Made by a program: the position numbers and the translations under genes
Notes under the pieces: generated by a model
What the model was told of the DNA's origin: nothing
Seen by the model: only the letters and a program-made list of their open reading frames with translations
The model's database searches: none
Shown here: in pieces, positions 44,053 to 54,374 of the stretch
How the letters are laid out: every line of letters begins with the position of its first letter
Numbering within the stretch: the stretch's first letter is position 1
Origin: JACCXG01 sp963750935
GTDB lineage: Bacteria; Acidobacteriota; Vicinamibacteria; Vicinamibacterales; 2-12-FULL-66-21
Length of the DNA: 64,000 bases
Direction of reading: 5' to 3'
NCBI GenBank assembly: GCA_963750935.1
Contig: CAVVSR010000006.1
Span: 248,001-312,000, forward strand

Positions 44053-46702
44053 TTACTCGCGCCGCAACGCTCCCACCGGATCGATGCGCATCGCGCGGCG
44101 GGCGGGGCTGGCGGCGGCGCCGATGCTGACGGCGAACAGCAGGCCGGCGGTCAACGCGAACGTCAGCGGATCGGCCGCGCTCAAGCCGGCGACCAGGAAC
44201 GCGCCGAGCGGCTGCGTCAGGAATGCCGCGGCGGCGAGGCCGATCGCGATCCCCACGACCGCAAGCGTGGCCGCGTCCTTCAACACGAACAGCATCACGC
44301 CTCGCGTCGTGGCGCCGAGCGCCATGCGGATGCCGATCTCCGCGGTGCGCCGGCTCACCGAGTACGCCATCGTCGCGTAGAGGCCGACGACCGCGAGCGC
44401 GAGGCCGGCGGCGCCGAGCGCGCCGAGCAGCGCCGCGCCGATCTGGCTCGGGAGGAACGCGAAGGCGAGCGACGACGACATCGGCTTGACGTCGACGGCG
44501 GCTGTCGGATCCAGCGACGACAGCACGCGTTCGATGTCGGCGCGCACTGTTTCCGAGGGCTCGTTGGCGCGGACCAGCACGTGGACGAAGCGGCCGCGGT
44601 TGCCGCGCTGCAGGAATGGCTCGTAGACGGCGCCGGACTGGTCCTCTCCGATGGTGCGGTACTTGCCGTTTCGCACGACCCCGACGATCTCCGCCTCGTA
44701 CGACGTCTCGAAGCCGGGCAGCATGAGATGCCGGCCGACCGGATTCTCGCCGGCAAAATGGCGCCGCGCGAACTCCTCGTTGATCACCGCCACGACCGGT
44801 CCGCCACGACGATCGGACGGCACGAACTCGCGGCCGCCAATCACCTCGATCCCCATCGTCGAGAAGTACTCGGGTCCGACCATGTTGACGTGGTACATGG
44901 CGTGGAAAGGCTCCGGTTTATCGGTGCGCCGCAACTCCGCGCCGGTCGTCATGCCGCTGCGCATCGTGAGCGGCACGCCGTGCGAATACGAGGCGGCCGT
45001 GATCCCGGGTCGGGCGCGCAGGCGTTCGACCGCGTCCGCGAGCAATGCCGCTCGCAGCTCCGGCGTGTGGCGTCCTTCGACGAAGCTGACCTGCGCGACG
45101 TAGGTCCGCCCGGTGTCGAACCCCGGATCGAGTTCCTGCGCCCGCGCCAGGTTGCGCAGGAACAGGAACGCCGTGAGCAGCAGGACGACCGAGACGGCGA
45201 GCTGCCCGACGACGAGCACGCTGCGCAGGCTCCAGCGGCGGCGGCCGAATCGCGGCTCGTCCTGCTTGAGATCCGGCACCAGCGATCGGCGCGTGGCGTG
45301 CAGCGCCGGCATCAGTCCGCACACGACGGTCGTGAACGCGAGCACGACCAGCGCGAGCAGGAGCATCCGCAGGTTCACGCTGACGTGCAGCTCGAAGGGC
45401 AGCGGCACCGGCAGCTGCACACGCGACAGCAACGTGGCGAGCAGGTAGGAGAGGAGCAGCCCGGAGACGGTTCCCGCGAGCGCGATCCAGAAGGCCTCGG
45501 CGAGGAGCTGCTGAATCAGCCGTCCACGGCTGGCGCCGAGCGCGGCGCGTACCGCGACTTCCCGGCGCCGCACGGTCGCCCGAGAAAGCAGCAGGCCGGC
45601 CACGTTCGCGCAGGCAATTCCCAGCACCAGCGCCACGGCAACGCTGAGCACCATGAAGAAGATGCCGATCTCCCTGAACGAATACCCGAGCCCCTCGGCG
45701 CGCGCGAACTTCGCGACGGTGCCGAACTCCTTCGACGCGTTGGCCGCGTCCAGGCGAGCGGCGGCGGCGCCGAGGGCGAGGCGTCCCTGTTCGAGCGACT
45801 GATCGTCGCGCAGCCGTCCGATCAATTCGACCGCGGCGGCGCGCCGGTTGTCGATCTCCGGCATCAGGCCCGCGCCGAGCGGAAGGTAGACCTCCGGCGA
45901 CAGGCCGAAGCCTGGCACTGCACGCAGCGACGGCGGCAGGACGCCGAGGACGGTGTAAGGCTGGCCGTTGAACACCAGCGTGCGCCCGACCGCGGCCGGG
46001 TCGGCGCCGAGCCGCGACTGCCAGAAGCGATGGCTGATCACGACGACCTGCGGCTGCCGCTCCGCGGCCGCCTCCGCCGCGGTGAAGCCGCGGCCCATCG
46101 CGACCGGCACGCCGGTGACGTCGAAGAAGTTCGCGGTCACGAGCAGCGGGTTGATCGACACGGATCGATCGGTGCCGCGCCAGTTGACCTCGGCCTCGAC
46201 CTGGTAGCCGGCGAGCCCGGACAACGCTCCCGACTCGTTCGAGCTCGCGCCACATGGGGTAGGAGACGTGGCTGCCTCTGGAGAGCCCGATGTAGACCAG
46301 CCGCTCCGGTTCCCGCGTCGTCGGCGGCGTGAAGAGGAGCTCGTTGACCAGCGTGAACACGACACCGGTCGCCGCCGTGGCGGTGCCGATCGAGAGCGTG
46401 GCCGCCAGCACCAGCATCGGCTGCCGCGTCAGCGAGCGCAGCGTGTAGCGGAGATCGCGGCCCAGGTTCTGGACGAACGTGACGCGCCGCGTGTCGCGGC
46501 AGGCCTCGGCGATGGCGGCATCGGGTCCGAACGCGCGCCGCGCCGCGGCGCGCGCATCGGCCGGACTCATGCCGGCAGCCACATATTCCGCGGTCTGCTC
46601 GTCGAGGTGATCCTGCAGTTCCCGTTGCAGCGACCGGTCGACGTCATCGGACCGCAGCAGCGAACGCACCCGGAGCATGAGGCGATCGATCAATCGGCGC
46701 AT
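44053..46702 (-). CDS. ADOP-type permease with prefix domain (frameshifted)
   Basis: About 883 residues when restored. It has the prefix domain (LQRELQDHLDEQTAEYVAAGMSPADARAAARRAFG, about 20-60), helix 1 in an atypical form (LAATLSIGTATAATGVVFTLV), periplasmic domain, middle triplet (ACANVAGLLLSRATVRRRE), second domain and final triplet (VVGLYATMAYSVSRRTAE) with the usual end PVGALRRE. One extra base at about 46237-46247 separates the first 150 residues from the rest (YPMWREL / NESGALSGLAG). ATG 46702 follows the padR stop by 10 bp, so the two genes form the common PadR-permease operon. Confidence 0.83.
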
Positions 46703-46712
46703 CGCAGTCTCC

Positions 46713-47045
46713 CTATTGCACTTCGCGCACGACCAGCCCGATGGCGGTCGACAGGCGATCCCAGCTCTCCAGCTCACGCGTGAGCTGCGTCCGTCCCGCC
46801 GCGGTCAGGGCATAGAACTTCGCCTCGCGACCGGTCTCGGTCACCCCGGCCTGGCCCTTGAGCCAGCCCTGCTGCTCGAGCCGATGCAGCGCCGGATACA
46901 GCGCGCCCTGATTGACGACGAGCACGTCGCCGCTGACCTGCTGGATGCGCTTGGCGATGGCCCACCCATGCCGCGGCTCGAGCGCCACGGTCTTCAAGAT
47001 GAGCAGATCGAGCGTTCCCTGAATCAAATCGGACGGTTTTCCCAT
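46713..47045 (-). CDS. PadR-family transcriptional regulator
   Basis: A 110-residue PadR protein: SDLIQGTLDLLILKTVAL, HGWAIAKRIQQVSGDVLVVNQGALYPALHRLEQQGWL (helices 2-3), wing AKFYALTAAGRTQL and a C-terminal dimerisation helix. It precedes the permease gene by 10 bp and probably represses the pair. Upstream, the near-dyad TTAGACGCCTAA (47067-47078), close to the ATG, is a candidate operator, but no clear -35/-10 pair was found. Confidence 0.9.
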   Translation of the reverse strand: MGKPSDLIQGTLDLLILKTVALEPRHGWAIAKRIQQVSGDVLVVNQGALYPALHRLEQQGWLKGQAGVTETGREAKFYALTAAGRTQLTRELESWDRLSTAIGLVVREVQ

Positions 47046-47104
47046 GACCCCTCAACTGTTGACAATTAGACGCCTAAACGGTCGACAATGTTTCAGGTGC
47101 GATC

Positions 47105-47249
47105 GCGCCGGGACGCGGGACTCGGGGCTCGGGATCGGGATTCGGGACTCGGGATGCGGGATTCGGGACTCGGGACTCGGGACTGAGACTCGGCAACTCG
47201 GACGCGTCCAAATCTCCAGTCCCGCGTCCCGCGTCCCGAGTCCCGTCGC
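47105..47249. repeat. Family D heptad hairpin (GGGACTC)n with G-quadruplex tract
   Basis: Eleven GGG triplets in heptads GGGACTC, GGGATTC, GGGATGC and GGGACGC (47109-47185) face four CCC triplets in the inverted arm (47219-47245). Most triplets are exactly 7 bp apart. This is the strongest G-quadruplex candidate of the window. It lies between the padR promoter and the 3' end of the Nramp-like gene. Confidence 0.88.
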
Positions 47250-47252
47250 GAT

Positions 47253-48671
47253 TCAGAGAAGCCGCTGCATCTGCTGCCAGATCGTGAGCACGGAGAGGAT
47301 GCCGAAGAACAGCGTCGACCAGACGAGCGTGGCGACGCGGAAGCCGCTCGGGCGGATCGCGGACGGCAGGGCGTTCCTGTTGAGCACGATCAGCAGGAAC
47401 GAATACAGGAACATGATCGCGCCGCCGGTGCAGGCGGAGATCACCAGCAGGACCAGGGGTTGATTGAAGCCGGCGAGGATGACCGTCGTGCCGAGCGCGA
47501 CCATGCCCCAGACCAGCCGGAAGTAGACGCGGCTCTCCGACGTCGTCGAGCCTCGCATGTAGGTGGTCTTGAGGATGTCGGCGGCGAGGCGGCTGGTGTA
47601 GTCGATGATCCCCATCGACGTCGCGAACAGCGAGAACGCGCCGACGCCCCAGAACAGCACCCCGAACCACGGGGCGACCATCGTCTGCAGCTCCTGGCCT
47701 TCCCGCTGCAGGAAGGTGACGTTGTTGGGGAGGTTCGGTTTCCCGAACAGCGTGGAGTGCGCGAGCATCGACGTCAGGATGATCGTCGCGATCGTGACGA
47801 GCACGAAGGTGAGGAGCTGTTCGACGTTGGCGAAGCGCCACCAGCGTCGCCACCGCTCCATGTTGGCGGGGTTTGTCTCGAAGATGAAGCTCGGGCTGGC
47901 CGGCGCGGCCTCCTCGACGCCGGTCAGCGGGCTGACCAGGCGCGGCACGTAGCGGCCCATGCCGAAGCCCTTGTCGCGGATGTAGTTGCTCTGGCAGAGA
48001 TTCTGTCCGCCGCCGGCGCCCGCGAACGCGGCCGCCCCCATCAGCAGCGCGAAGCCGAGCTCGAGCGGGACCCGCGCGCCGGCCGAGAACCCTGACGGCA
48101 GCGACCGCCAGCTGTCGGCGCCGATCGCGAGCCACACCGCCAGCGCCATCAGCACCACCACCGCGGCGACCTTGACGAACAGCAGGCGCTCGAGCGCCAC
48201 GTAGACGATCGGCGCGAGCGTCAGCGCGGCGCCGATGACGAGCAGCGACCCGACCGCGATGTAGCGGGCGTCGCCGCCGAAGATGAACGTCGCGAGCGTC
48301 GCCGCGCTCATCGCCCACCCGGGCCACAGGTTCGCGAAGTACACCAGGATCGCGAGCACCAGCCCCCAGTGCTTCCAGAAGCGGTTGAACCCGGTCATCG
48401 CGGTCTCGCCGGTCGCCAGCGTGTAGCGCTCGATCTCCATGTTCAGGAAGAACTGCGTCAACACGCCGAGGCAGGCGCCCCACAGGAACACCAGCCCGAC
48501 CTGCGACGCGATGTACGGCCACAGGATGAACTCGCCGGACGACAGGCCGACGCCGGCGGCGACGATGCCTGGGCCGACGATGCGCCAGACGTCGCGCGGG
48601 GTGTCGGGCAGCTCGCGCACCTCGCGATCGGGCGCAGTCTGGGAAACGGAACCGGGACGGATGTTGGTCAT
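47253..48671 (-). CDS. Nramp-related membrane transporter
   Basis: A 472-residue integral membrane protein with about 11-12 helices and the overall pattern of Nramp (SLC11)-type transporters: VWRIVGPGIVAAGVGLSSGEFI in helix 1 and FSLFATSMGIIDYTSRLAADI in a later helix. The helix-1 DPGN metal motif of true Mn/Fe transporters is replaced by GLSSGE, so the transported species may not be a divalent metal. ATG 48671 is used because the family similarity starts there; a 20-residue longer frame has no support. Single-gene unit. Confidence 0.75.
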   Translation of the reverse strand: MTNIRPGSVSQTAPDREVRELPDTPRDVWRIVGPGIVAAGVGLSSGEFILWPYIASQVGLVFLWGACLGVLTQFFLNMEIERYTLATGETAMTGFNRFWKHWGLVLAILVYFANLWPGWAMSAATLATFIFGGDARYIAVGSLLVIGAALTLAPIVYVALERLLFVKVAAVVVLMALAVWLAIGADSWRSLPSGFSAGARVPLELGFALLMGAAAFAGAGGGQNLCQSNYIRDKGFGMGRYVPRLVSPLTGVEEAAPASPSFIFETNPANMERWRRWWRFANVEQLLTFVLVTIATIILTSMLAHSTLFGKPNLPNNVTFLQREGQELQTMVAPWFGVLFWGVGAFSLFATSMGIIDYTSRLAADILKTTYMRGSTTSESRVYFRLVWGMVALGTTVILAGFNQPLVLLVISACTGGAIMFLYSFLLIVLNRNALPSAIRPSGFRVATLVWSTLFFGILSVLTIWQQMQRLL

Positions 48672-48792
48672 AGTGGAGTGGGGGAGTTGGCCGGGCGCAT
48701 GCATCCTAGCGGCATCGGCCCGGTTGAGCAACTTTTGGAGGTTACGCCACGCCAGCGCCCGAGCTCGACGTTGCGGCCAGCGGGAGTCAGCT

Positions 48793-49046
48793 CACGGAGA
48801 TGACGGAGATGACGGAGAGACCGGATCTTAGGAACGGAGCAACGGAGGCAACGGAGGTAAACGGAGAAGAAGGGTTGGTCTGCGGGTGGGGATCAATACG
48901 AGCGTTGCTTTCGAGTGATTCGCCGCGCGCTCCGCGCGCGGACGGCGTGCCGGCTACGCCGGCACGGGCGAATCACCGGCAGATGTCGTCTTCTCCGTTG
49001 TTCTTCGTTTTCTCCGTTGCTCCGTTTCTAGGATCCGGTGCCTCCG
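48793..49046. repeat. Family E modular nested hairpin, copy E1
   Basis: An outer left arm of ACGGAGATG, AACGGAGC and AACGGAGG units (48795-48872) faces a right arm of CTCCGTTG, TTCGTTTT and CTCCGTTGC units (48989-49040), bounded by GGATCTTAGG and CTAGGATCC. Inside are GTGATTCGCC / GGCGAATCAC (48916-48925 / 48967-48976), GCGCGCTCCGCGCGC and CGTGCCGGC / GCCGGCACG stems. The same modules recur in E2. The remaining bases of the 48672-49076 gap show nothing further. Confidence 0.87.
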
Positions 49047-49076
49047 GCCCACCCTCCGTTGCCTGGCAAACACAAC

Positions 49077-50504
49077 TCACTGTCCACACCTCAAGACCTC
49101 CAACCTCTCCGTCCCTTGCACCCGCACGCATGACGCGGGTGCCTCGCAGCCGCGGTCGGTCATCCGCAGGAAATACTCGCGCGGCTGTTCCGGGCCGATG
49201 TCGAGGCTGATGCCGAAGAAGCGCAGCATGTAGGCGTGCAGCCCGAACTCGCCTCGCGCGGCTTCACAGGTGCCGAGCGTGGCGTCCCGCGGCAGCGCCG
49301 GCGCGAGGCGGCGGTACTCGGCGATCCAGGCCGCATCGCGCGCCTCGAGCACGCCGCCGGCGAGCGGGATCGCGACCGCGGCGGCGAGCAGCGACGCGCC
49401 CAATGCGGCCATGGTGGCGTGTAGCGCACGCCGCGCGCGCAGCGATTCGAGGCGAGTCCGCAGCAGCGGCAGCGTGAATGCCGCGAACGCCAGCGCGTAG
49501 ATCGGCATCGACGGTACCAGGTAGTGGCCGGAGATGCGGGCGCTGAGCGCCACCGGCAGCGACGCCGACAACGCCAGCAGCGCAAAGAACCAGCGCCAGG
49601 TTCGTGCGTCCGGGTCGATCGCGTCACCGGGCCCTCGGGCCGATCGTCCAACCAGCCAGCCGATCGCGGCCAGCGCTCCCATCCGCAGGAAGATGCCGCC
49701 GGCGAGATGCCGGCCGAGCGACTCCCAGCGGCCCCGTCCGCTGCGCCGCGTGCCGCTGATCGAGACGGAGAGCTGCTCCTCCCAGTAGCCGCGCAGGCCG
49801 GTTCGAGCCGTGTTCGACGACAGCACGAGCGCGACCGTCGCGACGAAGCCGAGCGCCATCGCGACGCCGGATCGCACCATGGCGCGGCGGTGCGCGCGGA
49901 ACAGCGCCAGGCCGATGGCCGGCGCGGCGAGCGGGAACAGGCCGGTCGGTCCCTTGGTCAGCACCGCGGCCACCACCAGTGCGCCCGCGAGCCCCGCCCA
50001 CACCATCCCCGTGCCCGCCGACTGGACGGACAGCACGAACAGCAGCACCGCGGCCGTCGTCAGCAGCGACTGCGTCGTCTCGAGCATGTTGTTGACGATG
50101 GCCCAGGTGAGCGCGGAGGGCACGAGCCAGAAGAACAGCGGCAGCCAGTCGTAGCGGCGATCGGCGATCGTCCGTCGCCAGATCGCGATCATCAGCAGCG
50201 CGGTGCCGGCGGCGACGACGAACGAGTAGACGCGCTCGACGGCGAGATGATCGCCGAACAGCGTGAACAGCGCGCCCTGCAGCACGAAGCCCAGCGGCGG
50301 CTGCTCGCGGAAGAACGTATCGACCGCACTGTAGCGGGGCAGCCACGCGCTGCCGACCCCGCTCGCGAAATTGCGCGAGATCACCGCGTACATGGTGCCG
50401 TCCAGGAACATCCCGGCCTGTGCCATGCGCGGGATGGTCAGGAACGCGAACGTGCCCGCAAGGAAGAGATAGAAGGGAGTGTTGTGGCGGGTGATCGGGA
50501 TCAC
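49077..50504 (-). CDS. GT-C family membrane glycosyltransferase (PMT/ArnT-like, GT39/83)
   Basis: A 475-residue polytopic protein with the GT-C layout: a first helix, then the acidic catalytic loop (AGMFLDGTMYAVISRNF, Asp near residue 35), REQPPLGFVLQG, and about ten further helices before a short C-terminal periplasmic domain containing CEAARGEFGLHAYMLRFFG and several Cys. Such enzymes move sugars from polyprenyl-phosphate donors to lipids or proteins at the outer face of the inner membrane. It is divergent from another GT-C-like gene at 50515. The acceptor is unknown. Confidence 0.8.
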   Translation of the reverse strand: MIPITRHNTPFYLFLAGTFAFLTIPRMAQAGMFLDGTMYAVISRNFASGVGSAWLPRYSAVDTFFREQPPLGFVLQGALFTLFGDHLAVERVYSFVVAAGTALLMIAIWRRTIADRRYDWLPLFFWLVPSALTWAIVNNMLETTQSLLTTAAVLLFVLSVQSAGTGMVWAGLAGALVVAAVLTKGPTGLFPLAAPAIGLALFRAHRRAMVRSGVAMALGFVATVALVLSSNTARTGLRGYWEEQLSVSISGTRRSGRGRWESLGRHLAGGIFLRMGALAAIGWLVGRSARGPGDAIDPDARTWRWFFALLALSASLPVALSARISGHYLVPSMPIYALAFAAFTLPLLRTRLESLRARRALHATMAALGASLLAAAVAIPLAGGVLEARDAAWIAEYRRLAPALPRDATLGTCEAARGEFGLHAYMLRFFGISLDIGPEQPREYFLRMTDRGCEAPASCVRVQGTERLEVLRCGQ

Positions 50505-50514
50505 GGGCGGTCAG

Positions 50515-51931
50515 ATGGGCCCAACGGCACCGCGATTATATGCGTACAATTCCGCATCCTTGGCCGCCACGCTCCCATACCGGCACCGCCTCCGCCGCTG
50601 GCTCGGCTTCCTCGTCGTCGTGGTCCTGCTCGGCCTGATCTCCCACGCCACCAACGCCGGAACCGGTGACGAGCCGCACTACCTGGCGATCGCGCACTCA
50701 ATCGCCTTCGACTGGGACGCCGACGTCGCCAACAACTATGGGGCGAACGAACCGCTGATCGCCGGCGGCGGGCTGGAGGCGGGCGCGCACGTGAGGCGCG
50801 GCGTCGGCGGCACCGTGCGACCGGTGCACGACGTCGGGCTGCCGCTGCTGCTGGCGCCGGCGGCGCGCGTGCTCGTCCCCGTCGTACATCGGATCGTCCG
50901 GCTCGCGCCTCCGGAGCTGCTGCGCCGCGCCAAGGTGACGCCGACGATTCTCTATCGCCACGCGCTCAGCGCCCTGATGATCGGGCTCGCGGTGATGCTG
51001 ACGCTGATGCTGTTCGACACCTACGTCGAGCTGGGCGGGTCGGAGCCGGCGGCGTTTGCGACGGCGGCGGTGGCGGTCCTGTCCCCGCCGCTGCATGATC
51101 TTCTCGGTGCTGATCTTCACCGAGTTGACGAGCGCGCTCCTCTGCGTCTACGTCTTCCGCCGCGTCGCCCTCGACACGCGCGATCTCCGGCGCGCCGAGC
51201 TCGAGCCGGGCCTGGGCAGCGGCCAGGCGTTCTGGGCGGTCACCGGCGCCGCGATCGGGCTGCTGTGGCTGGTGCACGTGCGGAACGCGGGCCTGGTGTT
51301 CGCGCTCACGGTGCTGAGCGTGCTCGCGATCCGGCGGACCAGGGCCTGGCGCGATCTCGGCGGATTCGTGCTCGGTCTCGGTGTTCTGGCGGCCGTCCGC
51401 ACGCTGGTGACCTGGCATTTCTGGGGCACCCTGCTGACGACGCCGCATGGCCGCACCGGGGACTGGCAGGGCATCGTGCCCGCGCTGCGGGATGTCGGCG
51501 TCAGGCTCGGCGGGCTGCTCTTCGACCAGGAATACGGGCTGCTGATCTACGCGCCGATCTACGCGCTCGCGCTGGCCGGCTTCGTCGGCCTCGACGGCGT
51601 CCTGGTGCGGCGAATCCTCTTCGTCGTCGGCTCGTACCTGGCGCTGGTGCTCTGCCCGATCACGAACGTGCACGGCTGGACCGGCGGCTGGTCCCCGCCG
51701 GCCCGGATGCTGATGCCGATCGTCCCGCTGCTGGCAATTCCGCTGATCGCGGCGGTCCGGCTGCTGCCGAAGTCGGTGCTGGCGCCGGTGCTGGCGCTGC
51801 AGCTGACCATCAACGGCTACATGTGGCAGAACCCGAAGAACCTGTGGAACGACGGCGACGGCATCGCCGCCGTCTGCGCGCGCGGCAGCATGCGCTTCTG
51901 CGAATACTTGCCGCGCATCCCGGGGCCGTAG
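50515..51931 (+). CDS. GDEPHYL-type polytopic membrane protein, GT-C-like (frameshifted)
   Basis: About 470 residues when restored. After a first helix comes TGDEPHYLAIAHSI, a catalytic-loop motif of a GT-C-like group common in Acidobacteriota, then about ten helices (LIYAPIYALALAGFVGL, MLMPIVPLLAIPLIAAV) and a short end WNDGDGIAAVCARG. One extra base at about 51094 breaks the frame between LSPPL and MIFSVLIFTEL. ATG 50515 is used, but TACAAT at 50545-50550 could be a -10 box, and the in-frame TTG at 50560 may then be the start. Role in glycan assembly is inferred. Confidence 0.7.
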
Positions 51932-51933
51932 TT

Positions 51934-52252
51934 GTCAGGCAACGAAGGGGACGGAGAGCACCGGATCCTAGAAACGGAGCAACGGAGAAAACGAAGGCAA
52001 ACGGAAAAGACAGGTGTTCCGGTGATCCCGTGATTCGCCCGTGCCGGCGTTGCCGGCACGTCGCCCGGTGATCCAGATTCCGTTTTTCACAAGCGAGTCG
52101 GGGTTCATGTCGCTTGTGAAAACGGAATCTGAATCACCGGCGCGCGCGGAGCGCGCGGCGAATCACCGCGGAGCCGGAGATCGCTCTCTTTTCCGTTACC
52201 TTCGTTGGCTCCGTTGCTCCGTTCCTAAGATCCGGTACCTCGATATCCTCCG
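51934..52252. repeat. Family E modular nested hairpin, copy E2
   Basis: A 319-bp element filling the gap behind the GT-C-like gene. Outer arms CGGATCCTAGAAACGGAGC (51962 onward) and GCTCCGTTCCTAAGATCCG (ending 52234) pair imperfectly over about 50 bp. Inner modules are GTGATTCGCC (52030-52039) with GGCGAATCAC (52158-52167), the palindrome CGTGCCGGCGTTGCCGGCACG and CGCGCGCGGAGCGCGCG. Absent from E1 is an extra hairpin, CAGATTCCGTTTTTCACAAG / CTTGTGAAAACGGAATCTG (52074-52131). Confidence 0.87.
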
Positions 52253-52282
52253 GTAGCTCTCCACCCAGCAAGGTCCGTAAGC

Positions 52283-54189
52283 TCAGGGGGTGGAGATAGC
52301 CCCGTAGTACTTCCACTGTGGCCGGTAGTCCCGGCTGAGCGGAACCGTCGTCATCGCCGCGCGGAGCATCTCGATCGGCATGCTGCCCTCGCGCAGGATG
52401 GTGTCGTGGAAGGCCTTGGCGGTCATCTTCTTCGAGCCGACCAGCTCCTGGTGGAGCGCCCGGATCTGCAGGCCGCCCATCATGTAGGCGACCTGGTAGA
52501 GCGGGGAATAGGTGCCGGCGAACGAGCGGCGGACTTCGCCGGTGGCGGTGAAGCGCTCGTGGCCGACGCGCTCGACCAGGAAGTCGATGCACTGCTCCGG
52601 CGTCCACTTCCCGAGGTGGAAGTTGAGGGAGAAGATGATCCGCGCGGCGCGGTGCATGCGCCACCACAGCATGCCGACGCGGTCCTCCGGCGACCGCGGA
52701 AACCCGTGATCCCACAGGAACAGCTCCCAGTAGAGCGCCCAGCCCTCGCCCATGAACGGCGTGTTGAAGAGCGATCGATGGGTGTTGTAGCGATCGGACA
52801 TGAAGCCCTTGAGGTGATGCCCGGGGATCAGCTCGTGCTGCACGGTGGCGCGTGAGACGTGGATGCCGTTCCCGCGCATGCTCATCAGGTGCTCTTCGGC
52901 GCTCATCGAGTCGGTGGGGTAGGACACGCTGATCGTTTCGCCGCCGGTGAAGAAGGGATTCACGCGCTGACGCTCCGGGGTCATCATCTGCATCCGCCAG
53001 ATGTCGGAGGCGAGCGGCGGAATGGTCACGAGGTCGTGCTTCCTCAGGTACTGCTCGGCCTCGAGCGCGAGGTCGCGGATCAGCGCCGGCTGGCCGCCGC
53101 GCGGCACGTAGGCGTTCTTGACCTTCTCGAGCGCCTTCATCCAGTCGTCGCCGAAGCCCATCTCGCGCGACGCCTTCTTCATCTCGTTCTCGCACCACGC
53201 ATACTCGCGGTTGCCGATCTCGATCAGCTGCTCGGGCGTGTAGAGGATCATCTCGCCGGCGAGGTCTTCCATCAGGCCGTCGTGGCCGATCGGGTCGCCG
53301 ACGATCTCCTCGCTGACCGGACCGGGGTCTGGCGCGCCGCCACGGCCTCGTCCACCGCCGCGGCCGGCTCCGCCCCGCCACCGCCGCGGCCGGTGTTGTC
53401 GGCCAGCACCGTGCCCGGCTTGAGCCCCGCGACCTTCTCGCGCAGGAACCGCGCGTAGTCGGTCAGCGCCTGCGTGACCTCGCGATGCGCGGCCGGCACC
53501 TTCTGCGTGAACGCCGGGTCGTAGCCGTTGTAGAAGCCGAACCACTGGTCCAGCGTGGCGCGGAGCCGCTCGGCCTGCTGCGCCGCCCGCTGGCCGGCCA
53601 GCGGCGTCGCCTTGATCGTCGCGGCCCTGGCCTCGCGCACCCGCTCGCCGATCACCGCCAGCGCGGTCACCGCCGCCTCCGGCGTGATGAACCGCAGCTT
53701 CTGCCGATCCTCCTGCAGCTTGACGATGTCCTCCTCGAACGGCAGCAGCGGATCGGTCTCGCGCTCCCAGCGCTCCTCGCGGTCGAGCAGCTTGAGCGAA
53801 TACTCGATGTGATTCCGCAGCAGGACGTAGTCGACCTGTCCTTCGCGCGACAGCTTCGCGAAGTCGATCTTCGGCAGCGCCTGCAGCCAGGCCTGCTGGA
53901 AGGCGCGCAGCCGCGCCCGCCGCTCGTTCGAGCCCGGCACGCTGTGGAAGCGCTGCAGCGCCTGGCGATCGGCGGCGAACCGGTCCACCAGATCGCGCAG
54001 CTCGCTGGTCGCCGCCGCCAGCCGCGTCATGTCGGGCAGGTACGGGGCGACGGCGGTGAAGGTCCGGTCGGTGGTCGGCGGCTGCTGCAGCGGCGCCGGC
54101 TGCTGCGGCGCCGGCGCGGGTGGCTGCGCCGAGAGCGTCGCCAGCGCGGTCAGAAGGCACGTCGAAAGCGCGAAGGTTCGTCGATGCAT
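52283..54189 (-). CDS. DUF885-family secreted zinc hydrolase-like protein (frameshifted)
   Basis: About 635 residues when restored. Signal peptide MHRRTFALSTCLLTALATLSAQ, a Pro/Gln spacer, a helical N-terminal half (SNERRARLRAFQQAWLQAL), and the DUF885 catalytic half with HELIPGHH (HExxH-type) and the downstream EGWALYWELF helix providing the further Glu. The two halves lie in different frames. The break is at the Gly/Arg-rich linker near the CCCC run at 53373-53376 and is a one-base deletion (or two-base insertion), the only one of that sense in the window. Family members are presumed peptidases, related to M32-like proteins. Confidence 0.8.
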
Positions 54190-54204
54190 GGCGACATTCT
54201 AAAC

Positions 54205-54355
54205 TTCAACTCCCAACTCCCAACTCCCAACTTCCAAACAGAGTCGTTCGCACAACAGGGTGAAAGACCTGCGGACGGGTCAGCCGGTACGCCTTCTACC
54301 CCGTTGTTTCGCGGCGGCTCCCTTTGGAAGTTGGGAGTTGGGAGTTGGGAGTTGG
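54205..54355. repeat. Family B heptad hairpin, copy B2
   Basis: CTCCCAA units (54208-54236) face GGGAGTT units (54324-54355). The core has TCGTTCG...GGGTGAAAG on the left (54244-54265) and CTTCTACCCCGTTGTTTCG on the right (54293-54311), which pair imperfectly. It separates the divergent DUF885 and M14 genes and lies in both promoter regions. Confidence 0.88.
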
Positions 54356-54374
54356 TCTTGTGGTACAAACTTTC

